The notes beneath the pieces were generated by a model. The model made no database searches. It was not told where the DNA came from and saw only the letters and a list, made by a program, of their open reading frames with translations. Positions 1 through 9,103 of a stretch of DNA of 58,334 nucleotides are shown piece by piece (within the stretch, counting starts at the first letter, position 1; every line of letters begins with the position of its first letter). The stretch comes from an uncultured Erysipelotrichaceae bacterium (GTDB lineage: Bacteria > Bacillota_I > Bacilli_A > Erysipelotrichales > Erysipelotrichaceae), in contig CALVCT010000065.1 in NCBI GenBank assembly GCA_944326055.1, positions 1 to 58,334 on the forward strand, in the 5' to 3' direction. The translations under genes were made by a program, and so were the position numbers.

Positions 1-54
<54 letters not shown>

Positions 55-101
55 CTAGTTATGTAATAGAGAACTTATTCTTAGACAATAAGAACTTTTA
101 T

Positions 102-154
102 AAAGCACCCATCATCTTAGATATGTGCCCATATCTATAGAAAGGGCGCTTTTT
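102..154 (+). terminator. Probable rho-independent terminator of an upstream gene
   Basis: An arm at 102-110 (AAAGCACCC) pairs with GGGCGCTTT at 144-152 with one mismatch and runs into T residues. Inside lies a second stem, AGATATG (119-125) with CATATCT (130-136). It probably ends a transcript from the left of the window, just before the surface protein gene. The outer stem is imperfect. Confidence 0.55.
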
Positions 155-188
155 AGTGTTCTTACATCTTAAAAAAGGAGGATGGAGT

Positions 189-809
189 ATGAAGAGAAAG
201 ATGCTTACGATAGCAATCTCGATTATGATGATCTTTGCGGCTTTTGTGCCTATTGTTGCTGAAGGCAATGGCGAAGAAAGCACAACTGATCAACAACCTG
301 CTATTATAGATACGATTAATGACTATGCCGGCGACAATATCGAGAATGACGATGAAGTACAGCTGAAGGATGAACCCATTATCTCAGACGATGCAATGGG
401 CGATTATGTAAATGATGGTGAAGTCATTGTTAAAAATGACGAACAACCTGAAGAAGTCACGGCAGAACCTACGCAAGAAACAGAAGTTGGCGGTGAAGAT
501 ATAGAGAATGAAACGGTAATAGATGATTCAACCAAGGCTGTAACAGTGACAAAATCCAAAGATGAAACATATGTAAAGTCGTATTCTACAATAAATGGAG
601 CAATCGCTGAAATTGCAGAATATCAGAGGGACGAGAATCCTGATGTTTATACCATAAAATTGAATAGCGATATCAAAGAGGACGTTGTTATTCCAAAAAA
701 TAGAAACATAACCATAGATCTAAACGGTCACAGAATAACAAATGTAAGTGATCATACGATAACTAATAATAGTTCTAGAGCGAAATTAATGATAACGGTA
801 CACTTAAGA
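189..809 (+). pseudogene. 5' part of a disrupted secreted surface protein gene
   Basis: The start at 189 has a strong ribosome site (AAGGAGG, about 175-181). The product begins with a signal peptide: MKRK, then a hydrophobic stretch ending near VPIVAEG. A long acidic low-complexity segment rich in Asp, Glu, Asn and Thr follows. The fragment ends with a repeat of the type ITIDLNGH, which is also found in the downstream part of the gene. The open frame stops at 810-812. Shifting frame near 786-790 gives NDNGTLK, which joins in frame to the sequence right of the insertion element. There is therefore a small deletion or insertion here, separate from the IS insertion. The gene is broken twice and the original was probably a protein of about 1,250 residues. 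Confidence 0.85.
804..809. repeat. Target-site duplication, left copy (TTAAGA)
   Basis: TTAAGA at 804-809 is repeated at 3007-3012 on the other side of the insertion element. Removing 810-3006 and one copy gives the in-frame reading GTLKNTQIGEVYIDF across the junction, which supports this duplication and the element boundaries. Six bases lies in the usual IS21-family range. Confidence 0.85.
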
Positions 810-846
810 TAACCAATTTAGATCACATGAATTACCAAAATTGGTA
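810..846. repeat. IS left terminal inverted repeat
   Basis: Begins TAACCAATTTAGATCAC and ends with the palindrome-containing TACCAAAATTGGTA. It aligns with the reverse complement of 2968-3006, which begins TTAACCAATATAGATCGTG, with several mismatches and a few gaps. Confidence 0.75.
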
Positions 847-919
847 AATTAACACGATCCGAAAAGGTTATCTTTTTTAATAGCTTATATTATCCTAGAC
901 TCCGAAAGGAGTTTAGATA

Positions 920-2146
920 ATGGAATTAAACTTAATAGGAGAATTAAGGTTTATGAAAGAAACAGGAATCAAGCCGAATTACAGTGATCTAGAGCGACGC
1001 TATGGTGTTGATCGCCACTTCATCAAGTTGTGCTTTGAACTTGGTAAAGTACCAGATAGGAAAAAGAGGATCTATACAAGCATATGGGATCCCTATGAGG
1101 AAGAGATACGAGAGCTTTTAAGGAAGACGGGTACATATAAGATGTCAGTCTATCAATATCTCAAAAATAAGTATAAAGACTTACCAGGCGCATATAACAG
1201 TTTTAAAGCCTATACAAGGCGCAAAGGTATCATGGTAGTCAAATGTACTAAAGCTCACGTTTTATTCGAGACAGAGCCAGGAGAGCAGTTACAGTTTGAT
1301 TGGAAAGAAGACTTAAAGATCACACTTAAAAATGGTGAAGTGATAGAGTTCAATGTCTTCAGTGCTACACTTGGCTATTCAAGAGAACACATCTTCATCT
1401 TCTCGTTTTACCGCACGTTAGATGATGCGATAAGATGTATGATCGAGGTATTTAAAAGGATCGGTGGTGTTACTAAAGAAGCTCTGACCGATAATATGGC
1501 AGCGATCGTATCGATAACGAAAGATGGCAAGAAAGTCCAGCCACGCTTTAAAGCCCTTATGAAAGATCTTGGAGTCAAATTAAAACTAGCGAAAGTCAAA
1601 AGTCCTGAGACGAAAGGCAAATGTGAAAGTGCGAATCGTTTCGTCAATTGGTTAAGACCTTATGATGGTGAGCTTGAAAGCGTTGATGAACTTATCGATG
1701 TGATCGAGAATGTCATCACATCGCAATGTAATACTGAGATCAATCAATCGACTAAGATCCCACCAGTCACGTTATTCAGGAAAGAAAAAGAATACCTATC
1801 ACCGATCGGTAACCAAAGCTTACTTGAAACTCATCTTCATGAACACATAAGAGTACAAGTACCATCAACACTATTGGTCAACTATAAAGGGAATAGGTAT
1901 TCAGTGCCCAAAGATCACATTGGCGGATATGTCGATATCTATCCGATCAATGATCAGATCTACATCTATCACCGAAGTGATCTTATAGCTATCCATAATA
2001 TATCACAATCTAGGATCAACTACGATAAAGATCACTATATAGATGGTCTACGATCATCAATGAGATACGCTGGTGCTGATATCGAAGAGATGGCAGAGAG
2101 AAACTTAAAAAGATTAGCTAATATCGATAAGGAACGAAGACTATGA
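920..2146 (+). CDS. istA: IS21-family transposase IstA
   Basis: This 408-residue DDE transposase cuts and joins the ends of the insertion element. The N-terminal 60 residues hold a helix-turn-helix region (YGVDRHFIKLCFELGKVPD) for end binding. The RNase H-like core follows: first Asp in QLQFDWKEDL (about residue 127), second Asp in ALTDNMAAI, and the Glu in SPETKGKCESANRFVNW. A beta-barrel-type C-terminal region ends the protein. The start has a ribosome site (GAAAGGAG, about 905-912). Its stop overlaps the istB start as ATGA, the usual coupling in this family. All three catalytic residues are present and the length is normal, so it looks functional. Confidence 0.95.
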   Translation: MELNLIGELRFMKETGIKPNYSDLERRYGVDRHFIKLCFELGKVPDRKKRIYTSIWDPYEEEIRELLRKTGTYKMSVYQYLKNKYKDLPGAYNSFKAYTRRKGIMVVKCTKAHVLFETEPGEQLQFDWKEDLKITLKNGEVIEFNVFSATLGYSREHIFIFSFYRTLDDAIRCMIEVFKRIGGVTKEALTDNMAAIVSITKDGKKVQPRFKALMKDLGVKLKLAKVKSPETKGKCESANRFVNWLRPYDGELESVDELIDVIENVITSQCNTEINQSTKIPPVTLFRKEKEYLSPIGNQSLLETHLHEHIRVQVPSTLLVNYKGNRYSVPKDHIGGYVDIYPINDQIYIYHRSDLIAIHNISQSRINYDKDHYIDGLRSSMRYAGADIEEMAERNLKRLANIDKERRL

Positions 2147-2892
2147 CTAATTATAATAAGCTTTTAAACAATCTTGAATATCTAGATCTCTTAGCGATCA
2201 AAGACAGTATCCCAGCCTATCTTAATATGATCACAAGTGATCAAAAGACCGTCGTTGACGCTTTATATGAATTAAGTGAAAAAGAGCTCGACTTAAGGCA
2301 TAAAAGAGCGATATCAGCCTGTGTCAAAACAGCTGGCTTCCCTTTTTATAAGACGATCGATGACTTTGACTTCAACTTCCAACCAAGCGTTGATCGTGCT
2401 AAGATAAGTGATCTATTATCATTGAGATTCATCGAAAATAAAGAGAATGTCCTATTCCTTGGATCGTCAGGTGTAGGCAAGACCCATCTAGCTACAGCCA
2501 TTGGGATCGAAGCTGCCAAGAATAGATGCAGCACTCATTTCTATACCTTCCAAGATCTCATCGAACAATTGAAAAGAGCTGAATCTGAAGGGAGACTAGA
2601 AAGACGACTAAAGATGATCGATCGTTATAAGTTACTTATCATTGATGAGATCGGCTATGTCAATTTCGATAGATCTTCCGCTAATTTATTCTTTCAACTG
2701 ATATCAAGAAGATATGAAGATCGATCGACGATCATAACCACTAATCAAAGCTTGTCTAAATGGTCGAGCATCTTTCAAGATCCAGTGATAGCTAACGCTA
2801 TCCTTGATCGATTACTGCATCATTCGCATATCATCAATATCGTAGGTCAATCATACCGAATGAAGGATGTGATCGACATGATCGATGAATGA
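2143..2892 (+). CDS. istB: IS21-family helper ATPase IstB
   Basis: This 249-residue AAA+ ATPase, related to DnaC, works with IstA in target selection and strand transfer. It has an N-terminal helical domain, Walker A GSSGVGKTHLA (about residues 107-117), Walker B LLIIDEIGYV, and the sensor region IITTNQSLSKW. Length and motifs are normal for the family. Translation is probably coupled to istA through the 4-base overlap. A perfect palindrome follows the stop codon. Confidence 0.95.
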   Translation: MTNYNKLLNNLEYLDLLAIKDSIPAYLNMITSDQKTVVDALYELSEKELDLRHKRAISACVKTAGFPFYKTIDDFDFNFQPSVDRAKISDLLSLRFIENKENVLFLGSSGVGKTHLATAIGIEAAKNRCSTHFYTFQDLIEQLKRAESEGRLERRLKMIDRYKLLIIDEIGYVNFDRSSANLFFQLISRRYEDRSTIITTNQSLSKWSSIFQDPVIANAILDRLLHHSHIINIVGQSYRMKDVIDMIDE

Positions 2893-2897
2893 GCGCC

Positions 2898-2935
2898 TCA
2901 TCCTTACACCTTAGATATCTAAGGTGTAAGGATGA
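2898..2935. terminator. Perfect 38-bp palindrome after istB
   Basis: The 19-base arm starting TCATCCTTACACC is followed with no spacer by its exact reverse complement, centred on GATATC. In RNA it forms a very stable hairpin just after the istB stop. No T-run follows, so as a rho-independent terminator it is atypical. It may block read-through into or out of the element, or protect the 3' end of the transposase mRNA. Confidence 0.6.
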
Positions 2936-2967
2936 TAAATGAATGCATAAATATAGATCGTATCATA

Positions 2968-3006
2968 TACCAAAATTGGTAAAATAACACGATCTATATT
3001 GGTTAA
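2968..3006. repeat. IS right terminal inverted repeat
   Basis: The reverse complement begins TTAACCAATATAGATCGTG and aligns with the left end at 810-846. A direct copy of the left inner motif ACCAAAATTGGTAAA followed by TAACACGATC sits at 2969-2993, so each end carries two related binding motifs. Confidence 0.75.
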
Positions 3007-3012
3007 TTAAGA
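3007..3012. repeat. Target-site duplication, right copy (TTAAGA)
   Basis: Identical to 804-809. The host reading frame resumes here as K-N-T-Q-I-G-E-V and continues open to 6161. Confidence 0.85.
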
Positions 3013-6000
3013 ATACCCAAATTGGTGAAGTTTATATTGACTTTATCAAATTAATAGATAGTTCTTCTTCTAAAGCTGGAGTTGTTGATAACATTAGCCA
3101 TGCAAAAGCAGCAGTGTATAACAATATCAACTCAACTATAACTTTATCTGCAGGAACTTATTTAAGATCTCAAGAAAGTAGTGTTAGCGGTGAAGACGAT
3201 GGTGGCAATTCGTACTATGTTTTAAAGAATTTTGGAACTATGAAAATAAATGGTACCACTGTTGTTAAGTTTTCTGATTCAAATAGCGGATTTTATTCAA
3301 GCTTGATTGGAAATGGATGGCAAGACAGTACAAAAGCTGAAAATGGCAGTAATGAGCCAAAGCCAAGTGAAGGCAACCATAAAGCTACACTAAATATCGA
3401 AAGTGGGAATTTCTATGGTGGTAAAATTGTCGTTAAAAATGACGATTACGGAGTTTTAAAAATTACCGGTGGTAACATTGAACAAAAGACCGAAAGCTAT
3501 TATGCCGTTTTCAACGCCAATTCGGCAACGGTTTCTGGTGGTACGATAATCTCCGAGAATGGCGTTGCTATTGGCAACAATCATTACGACGGCGAAGCTA
3601 ATGCCGGTTCAATAACTATTTCTGGCGGTACATTCAGCTCTGGAAAACGTGTAATCGATACTAATGATGGCAGTAAACTAGAAATTACTGGTGGAAGCTT
3701 TTATAGTACTAGTGAAGAATCTTATCTCATCAATGCAACTGAAGGATCTGCGGTATCGATCAGTGGCGGAACTTTCAAATGCGATGATAATAAATTATCT
3801 AATAAAACAAACATCTTCAAGGAAGGATACGCTCCACAAAAAGGGGACAATGGAGATCTTATTATTAAAGAGGACCCTAATGAATCTGAAGCAAAAGTAG
3901 AAGATATTGACGGAAATGTAAAATATTACTTATCGTTGAGTTCAGCTTTAAGCAACGCAACAAATGGCAGCACCATAACGCTGTTAAAAGATGTCACTCT
4001 AACAAAAAGCGTTTCATCTAAGAATTACGGTATAACATTAGATATGAACGGGTATAGTATCGATGGCTCCTCTGTTAAAGCTGGTAATTCTGTTATTAAA
4101 CTAGGAACTAACTATGGTGCAAAACCTACTGAAGGTATGGACAACACTATGACCATTATCAATCACAAAAATACTGGTGGTGAGATCAAAGGAGATATAC
4201 CGGTTGAGTTTAGACCTGGCAACAGTAAGTTTGAACTACCTGCTGATATTAAGGGGAATGTGAAACTCATTTCAACATCCGGGAAAGATCCTATTGTTCT
4301 AGGGTCATCTGCTTATTTGCTATATACAGATAGTAACGCTTCATATTTTACAAACGGGATGTTCAAGGTAACGGGTGAAGATGGCACTGAAAGGATTTAT
4401 GGTTCATATGCAAATGCGGCAAAGAAAGCTTTTGATCATAATATAACGCTATTGAATGATTATATTGGCAATGATTCTATCTCATCTGGTAGCGCATCCA
4501 CCACACTTGATCTTAATGGTCACACATATCATTACAACGGTTCAGATGTTGCGATAGATATAAATTATCCTAATGTCAAACTTACGATCAAAAACGGCAC
4601 TATCATTTCTAATGGAGATGGTGTACACCTTATAGGCGCTGGTTCTGGTAGTGATCAAGAGAATAATCGATCTATAGTTATGGATAATGTAGATCTAACT
4701 GTAAATGGAGATTACGGAATAATTACCAATGGAACAGAAGAAAATAATAACATTGAATTGATTGATTCAACATTAACTGTTGAAAATGGCCATGGTATCT
4801 ACTTCCCAAGCTCAGGAACAGTAAGAATAGATAATTCTAAAATAGATGCTAAATATGTCGGTGTACAAATGTGCGCTGGTAACTTGCACATCACGGGCGA
4901 AGAAACATCTATTAGCACTACAAGCGAATCTATTTCAAAAACAGAAAATGACGGTGCGATTAGTGATGGCGCTGCAATATCTATCGTTAAACGAGATGGC
5001 TACAAAAAGCTTGAAACAGTGGTTATCGAAAATGGCACATTTACATCTGAAAAGAGTGAAGCTATAAAGACTTATACATTTAATAACAATGATAAGACAG
5101 AGGGAGAATGGTCTGATTCTAGTAATACAGTCGATATCAAAGGTGGATCATATTCCGACATATCACCAATCAAAAATCTCTCTAGTGACGCAGAAATAGA
5201 TATTATGCTACATAATGATGTTGAACTGTCTGATGGAGAAGTGATAAATATCCCTTCGACATCGAAAGTGTCAATTGATCTAAACGGTCACAACATAGAA
5301 GCGGAAAATACTAACGATCCCTCTATAAAAGTCTATGGAGAGCTTGATCTATTGAACAGCAGTACACAAGGAAAGGCTAATGTTAAGGTATTAATCGCTG
5401 AAGATGGTTGTTTAAACTACGATGCAAGAATCATTGACCAAGATAATATAATCGTCGATAATACTTCGTACCTCATTTCTTCGCTCGTAAAGAATGATGT
5501 TGACGGTGTAACTATCGATCAAAGTGAAATTGTGAAGATAAGAACTGCGATAGAAAATTTAATCAATGATAATAAATATGATGGACTTAAGTTCGATGAT
5601 CCATCTGCTTTAAGTGAAATAAAAGCTGCTCATAATGACGGCTCAAGCATCTGGATCGAAATCGAGATATCGAACGACGTCGATAGTGAAGCAAAGGATT
5701 CTATCTTAAGAAAATATCCAAGTTCTAGCAAATTCTTTGATATATCCATCTATGTCGTTGTTGTTGATGATGATAAAAATACGGCAAAGTATAAGGTTGA
5801 TCAATTGCCTTCTAAAGTATACTTTGATGTCGAGATTTCTGAGGAGATGGAAAAAGAAGATCGAGACTATTATGTGGTGAGAGAACATAATGGGAGTATT
5901 GATAAGATCGGATATCTTAGAGACCTTGATCAAGATGGAAAACTAGAATTATCATCGGATCGATTCTCAGTTTACGCTATTGCATATGAAACGATTGTAG

Positions 6001-6161
6001 AGAATAACGATCGCCCATCATACCGTCCATCATCACCATCAAAAGATCTACCATCTAATACTAAAGAGTGTCAGAAAGAATTCGGTGATGAATATATCTG
6101 GTCAGATGAATATGATGCATGTGTCATCAAGTTCATGATCGTAGATACAAGCACTAGATAA
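3013..6161 (+). pseudogene. 3' part of the disrupted beta-helix surface protein gene
   Basis: The frame is open from the IS junction to 6161. The first plausible internal start is GTG at 3114, with no ribosome site, so the fragment is probably not translated as a separate protein. It encodes many short beta-strand repeats of the form SGGTF or TGGSF and repeated DLNGH or DMNGY motifs, a pattern of pectate-lyase-like right-handed beta-helix adhesins. A C-terminal beta-sandwich-like segment (YYVVREHNGSIDKIGYL) and a short Pro/Ser linker follow, ending with ECQKEFGDEYIW. No LPXTG sorting signal or terminal membrane helix is seen, so the attachment mode is unknown. Codon use is AT-rich and ATT/GTT-leaning, unlike neighbouring core genes, which suggests recent acquisition or weak selection. 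Confidence 0.85.
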
Positions 6162-6178
6162 TAGAACTATCTTATGAT

Positions 6179-6206
6179 GAAGGCTCTTTGGGGCCTTCTT
6201 TTTTTG
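6179..6206 (+). terminator. Rho-independent terminator
   Basis: GAAGGC (6179-6184) pairs with GCCTTC (6193-6198) around an 8-base loop, followed by a run of seven T. It ends the surface protein gene transcript. Confidence 0.85.
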
Positions 6207-6211
6207 TTTCA

Positions 6212-6220
6212 TGGTATTAT
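6212..6220 (+). promoter_or_regulatory. Extended -10 promoter of the small membrane protein gene
   Basis: TGGTATTAT fits an extended -10 box (TGn plus TATTAT). Transcription would start near 6227, ahead of the ribosome site AGAGGG at 6231-6236. Confidence 0.45.
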
Positions 6221-6241
6221 ATTGCATGTAGAGGGAATACT

Positions 6242-6748
6242 ATGAAAAATAAGATCGTGATCATACTTGTTATCGTGTTTTGGGTATTTGTCATTGGCGT
6301 CTTAGTTTTGCCAAACCTTTATCATGAAGAAGATGCGGTTATAGAAGTAAGAGCTAGTGAAGTAAGTCGTGATGAGAGTATCACGATGCTTTTTGAAGCG
6401 GACATTACTTTTCCTAGTAAGCCTTTCTTTTGGACGACTAATACTTTTGAATTATCTTGGTCAGATGATTTCACGCCTTATGAAGCTGTGCTATATGCTT
6501 ATTATGGAGATAAGGTCATTACATATGATCGATATGAAGTTGTTGGTTTTGATGAGACGAGTGGTGTGACGTATGGAGATATCAAAAGTCGTGATGGCTT
6601 TGATGCATTAAGTAAAGTTGAGATAAGAGCCTACGCAAAAAAGTATGATACAGGCCAAAAAGGGACAGCTGTTGCTGTCTTGAATTATCACTATAATTAT
6701 CTCTTAAAGAATGGTTCAAGGGCTGCAGATCGCTATTTTGAATACTAG
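6242..6748 (+). CDS. Membrane-anchored protein of unknown function
   Basis: A 168-residue protein with one N-terminal transmembrane helix (IVIILVIVFWVFVIGVLVL, about residues 4-22) after a short basic start. A mostly beta-rich extracellular part of about 140 residues follows. It contains the segment FEADITFPSKPFFWTTNTF, which resembles a small Ig-like or carbohydrate-binding fold, but I do not recognise a family. The start at 6242 is preferred over an upstream in-frame start because AGAGGG lies 5 bases before it. It stands alone between a terminator and the promoter of the protease gene. Confidence 0.75.
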   Translation: MKNKIVIILVIVFWVFVIGVLVLPNLYHEEDAVIEVRASEVSRDESITMLFEADITFPSKPFFWTTNTFELSWSDDFTPYEAVLYAYYGDKVITYDRYEVVGFDETSGVTYGDIKSRDGFDALSKVEIRAYAKKYDTGQKGTAVAVLNYHYNYLLKNGSRAADRYFEY

Positions 6749-6787
6749 AGCTCTAGCTTAATTCTTTGACTTTTATAGCCTAGAGCT
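6749..6787 (+). terminator. Weak hairpin between two genes
   Basis: AGCTCTAG (6749-6756) pairs with CTAGAGCT (6780-6787) across a 23-base loop. It is followed by TTATC rather than a strong T-run. It may act as a weak terminator of the preceding gene. It overlaps the -35 box and spacer of the next promoter. Confidence 0.35.
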
Positions 6788-6794
6788 TTATCAT
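6766..6794 (+). promoter_or_regulatory. Sigma-A promoter of the S41 protease operon, leaderless
   Basis: TTGACT (6766-6771), a 17-base spacer and TATCAT (6789-6794). The start codon follows after 7 bases, so transcription would begin at or next to the ATG at 6802. No Shine-Dalgarno is present. Confidence 0.7.
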
Positions 6795-6801
6795 AAAACT
6801 C

Positions 6802-8328
6802 ATGGAAAATGAAGTTAAGGAAATAGATACAGAAAAGAAAGAAGATGAAGTGATACGCATCAAGCTCAAAAAGCAGATGCTTAGATCTGAACGTGAAGAA
6901 AAGAAGAAGAAACGCACCAGTTTCTTCTATAAGATCATCATCGTTATCGTGGCTCTTTTTTTAGTCTTTGAAGGTGGAGTTCTACTTGGTTCATATCGTT
7001 TCAATATGAAGCCTTCGCAAGAGTTTGACACAGGTAAATTTGAAGAGATCGCCTATTATTTTGAAAACTATTGGCTGTATGCTGATGAGCATGAAGATCT
7101 AGTCAGTACATTATATGATCAAGCTCTTTATGGGATGACGACTTTTGCGGATGATCCATATACGACATATGCTAGTAAAGAAGAGATGGATGAATATAAT
7201 AGTTCACTCAATGTCGAATTTGTCGGTATCGGTGTTACTTATCGCTTAGCGACCTCAGGTTTTGTCATCACACAAGTCTATGAAGGATCACCAGCTTCTG
7301 ATGCTGGGCTTATGGCTGGTGATATCATCAAGTCTGTCAATGGTGAGAGCTGTTCGGGTATGGTCAATACGGACCTACAGAATATCGTTTTAGGTGAAGA
7401 TGGGTCAGAAGTGGACCTAGCGATCATGCGTGATGGCGAGATGCTTGATATCACGGTCTATCGTGGTGATGTCGACAGCAGTGTCTATGTCTATCCTGTC
7501 GATGATGTGTTAGTCATGGAGCTCTATTCTTTTGGTCTTGATACTTATGAAGATTGTAAAGCTTACCTTGAGGAGTATCGCGATTATCATAAACTTATCT
7601 TAGATCTTAGAGATAATGGTGGTGGCTATGCTTCTGCTGTTGAAGATATCGCTGGGCTTTTCATGCCAAAGAACTCTGTCGTCATGCGAGAAGTCGATAA
7701 AGATGGCACAGAATATGTCTCGACAGTCAAGGTCGATAGTTACTTTGATAATATCGAAGAGATCGTCATCTTGACGAATGCTAATACGGCTAGTGCTGCC
7801 GAAGTTTTGACGATGGCTTTAAAAGAAAATCATCCAAATGCTGTCTCACTTGGTAAGACGACCTATGGTAAAGGTGTCGTTCAATCATTGCTCACTTTAT
7901 CTGACGGTTCGACTTTAAGACTCACCTCGATGTATTGGCAAAGCCCTAATGGTAATTCGATCCATGAGATTGGTATCACACCAGATTATGAAGTTGAACT
8001 TGATAGTGTCTATACGGAGGTCTTCTATCCATTAGAAGAAGGTACGACTTATGCGATCGATACGGTCAGTGAATACACAAGACTCATTCAAGATGCTTTA
8101 GTCTTTATGGGCTATGATATAAGAAATGATGGCTATTTTGATGAAGATACACTTGAGGCGATCAATGATCTATTGTCTCAAAGAGGTCTTGATACTGTTG
8201 AAGTCTTAGATACAGAGACATATGAATATATCGTCTCATGTATGTATACACTAGCATTCTCTGATCAAAGTTTGGATGATCAATTCATGAGTGCGATGAT
8301 GTTGCTAGGAGAAGCAAATGAAGGCTAA
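6802..8328 (+). CDS. S41-family C-terminal processing peptidase with PDZ domain
   Basis: This 508-residue protein is a CtpA-type serine protease. It has a charged cytoplasmic tail of about 45 residues, one transmembrane helix (FYKIIIVIVALFLVFEGG), an extracellular PDZ domain (EFVGIGVTYR to AIMRDG) and the S41 core. The catalytic Ser is in ANTASAAE (about residue 331) and the Lys in TTYGKGVVQ (about 357). The last 90 residues, LIQDALVFMGYDIRNDGYFD onward, look like a peptidoglycan-binding domain, as in many Gram-positive CtpA proteins. It probably processes exported or cell-wall proteins. The gene heads an operon with the PHP and uvrB genes. It has no ribosome site, in line with a leaderless mRNA. 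Confidence 0.93.
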   Translation: MENEVKEIDTEKKEDEVIRIKLKKQMLRSEREEKKKKRTSFFYKIIIVIVALFLVFEGGVLLGSYRFNMKPSQEFDTGKFEEIAYYFENYWLYADEHEDLVSTLYDQALYGMTTFADDPYTTYASKEEMDEYNSSLNVEFVGIGVTYRLATSGFVITQVYEGSPASDAGLMAGDIIKSVNGESCSGMVNTDLQNIVLGEDGSEVDLAIMRDGEMLDITVYRGDVDSSVYVYPVDDVLVMELYSFGLDTYEDCKAYLEEYRDYHKLILDLRDNGGGYASAVEDIAGLFMPKNSVVMREVDKDGTEYVSTVKVDSYFDNIEEIVILTNANTASAAEVLTMALKENHPNAVSLGKTTYGKGVVQSLLTLSDGSTLRLTSMYWQSPNGNSIHEIGITPDYEVELDSVYTEVFYPLEEGTTYAIDTVSEYTRLIQDALVFMGYDIRNDGYFDEDTLEAINDLLSQRGLDTVEVLDTETYEYIVSCMYTLAFSDQSLDDQFMSAMMLLGEANEG

Positions 8329-9103
8329 TTATCATACACATACAAAACGTTGTAAGCACGCGCAAGGCGAAGATGAAGAATATGTCTTGAGTGCTATCGA
8401 GAATGGTTATGAAGTATTAGGTTTCTCTGATCATACGCCTTGGGCTTATAAAGAGCCCTTTTCGTCGAATACGAGGATGGATCTTGATATGATCGAAGAC
8501 TATGTCATATCGATCAGAGAGCTTAAAGAGAAATATGCTTCTAAGATCGAGATCTTGCTTGGTCTTGAATGTGAGTATTTCCCAGAGTATATGGACTCAC
8601 TTAAAGAGATGATCAAAAAGTATGATATCGATTATATCATCTTTGGTAATCACTTCTATAAGACTGACGAGTATCGTGAGTATTATGGTCGTGTCTGTAG
8701 TGATGATATCTATATGGAACGCTATCTTATGGGAGCGATCGAAGGACTAAAAACGGGCCTTTACTCTTATCTTTGTCATCCTGATGTCTTCATGCGTGCA
8801 AGGAGAGTCTTTGATGATGTTGCTAGAGATATCTCATATAAGATCTGTCGCTATGCCAAAGAGAATGATGTCTTACTTGAATATAATCTTGAAGGTATGC
8901 GCATCGAAGATGAAGGAAGAGAAGCACATTATCCTTGTGCTGGATTTTGGAAGATCGCATCGGAAGTTGGAAACAAAGCTATCATCGGTGTCGATGCTCA
9001 TCGTCCAGATTCTTTAGCTACTGATCATTATCGTAGTATCGCTAAAAAGCGTCTATCTGATCTATCTATCGAGGTGGTAGATGAGCTACCATTTAAGTTT
9101 TGA
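8318..9103 (+). CDS. PHP-domain phosphatase, HisJ (histidinol-phosphatase) family
   Basis: A 261-residue PHP-superfamily metal-dependent phosphoesterase. The metal-binding residues appear in the family order: [12 protein letters not shown] at the N-terminus, [33 protein letters not shown] and [10 protein letters not shown]. HisJ enzymes hydrolyse L-histidinol phosphate, but no histidine biosynthesis gene is nearby, so the real substrate could be another sugar or amino alcohol phosphate. The start overlaps the protease gene by 11 bases, with GGAGAAG before it. The operon context with a protease and UvrB gives no pathway clue. Confidence 0.85.
   Translation: MKANYHTHTKRCKHAQGEDEEYVLSAIENGYEVLGFSDHTPWAYKEPFSSNTRMDLDMIEDYVISIRELKEKYASKIEILLGLECEYFPEYMDSLKEMIKKYDIDYIIFGNHFYKTDEYREYYGRVCSDDIYMERYLMGAIEGLKTGLYSYLCHPDVFMRARRVFDDVARDISYKICRYAKENDVLLEYNLEGMRIEDEGREAHYPCAGFWKIASEVGNKAIIGVDAHRPDSLATDHYRSIAKKRLSDLSIEVVDELPFKF

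Larger units (their letters stand above)
810..3006 (+). mobile_element. IS21-family insertion sequence, 2,197 bp, apparently intact
   Basis: The element carries a two-gene istA-istB operon, ends in imperfect inverted repeats (810-846 and 2968-3006), and is flanked by the 6-bp duplication TTAAGA. Each end holds a second copy of a motif with the palindrome ACCAAAATTGGT (834-845 and 2969-2980) followed by TAACACGATC, matching the multiple end-binding sites known in IS21 elements. Both genes are full and open, so the element could be active. Its codon use (ATC and GTC rich) resembles the core genes of the window more than the surface gene it sits in, suggesting a long-standing resident or transfer from a close relative. 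Confidence 0.93.

Noticed and set aside
3114-6161. The right part of the surface gene as an independent gene from GTG 3114
   Set aside because: There is no ribosome site or signal peptide at that start, and the frame is open upstream to the IS junction where it joins the left part.
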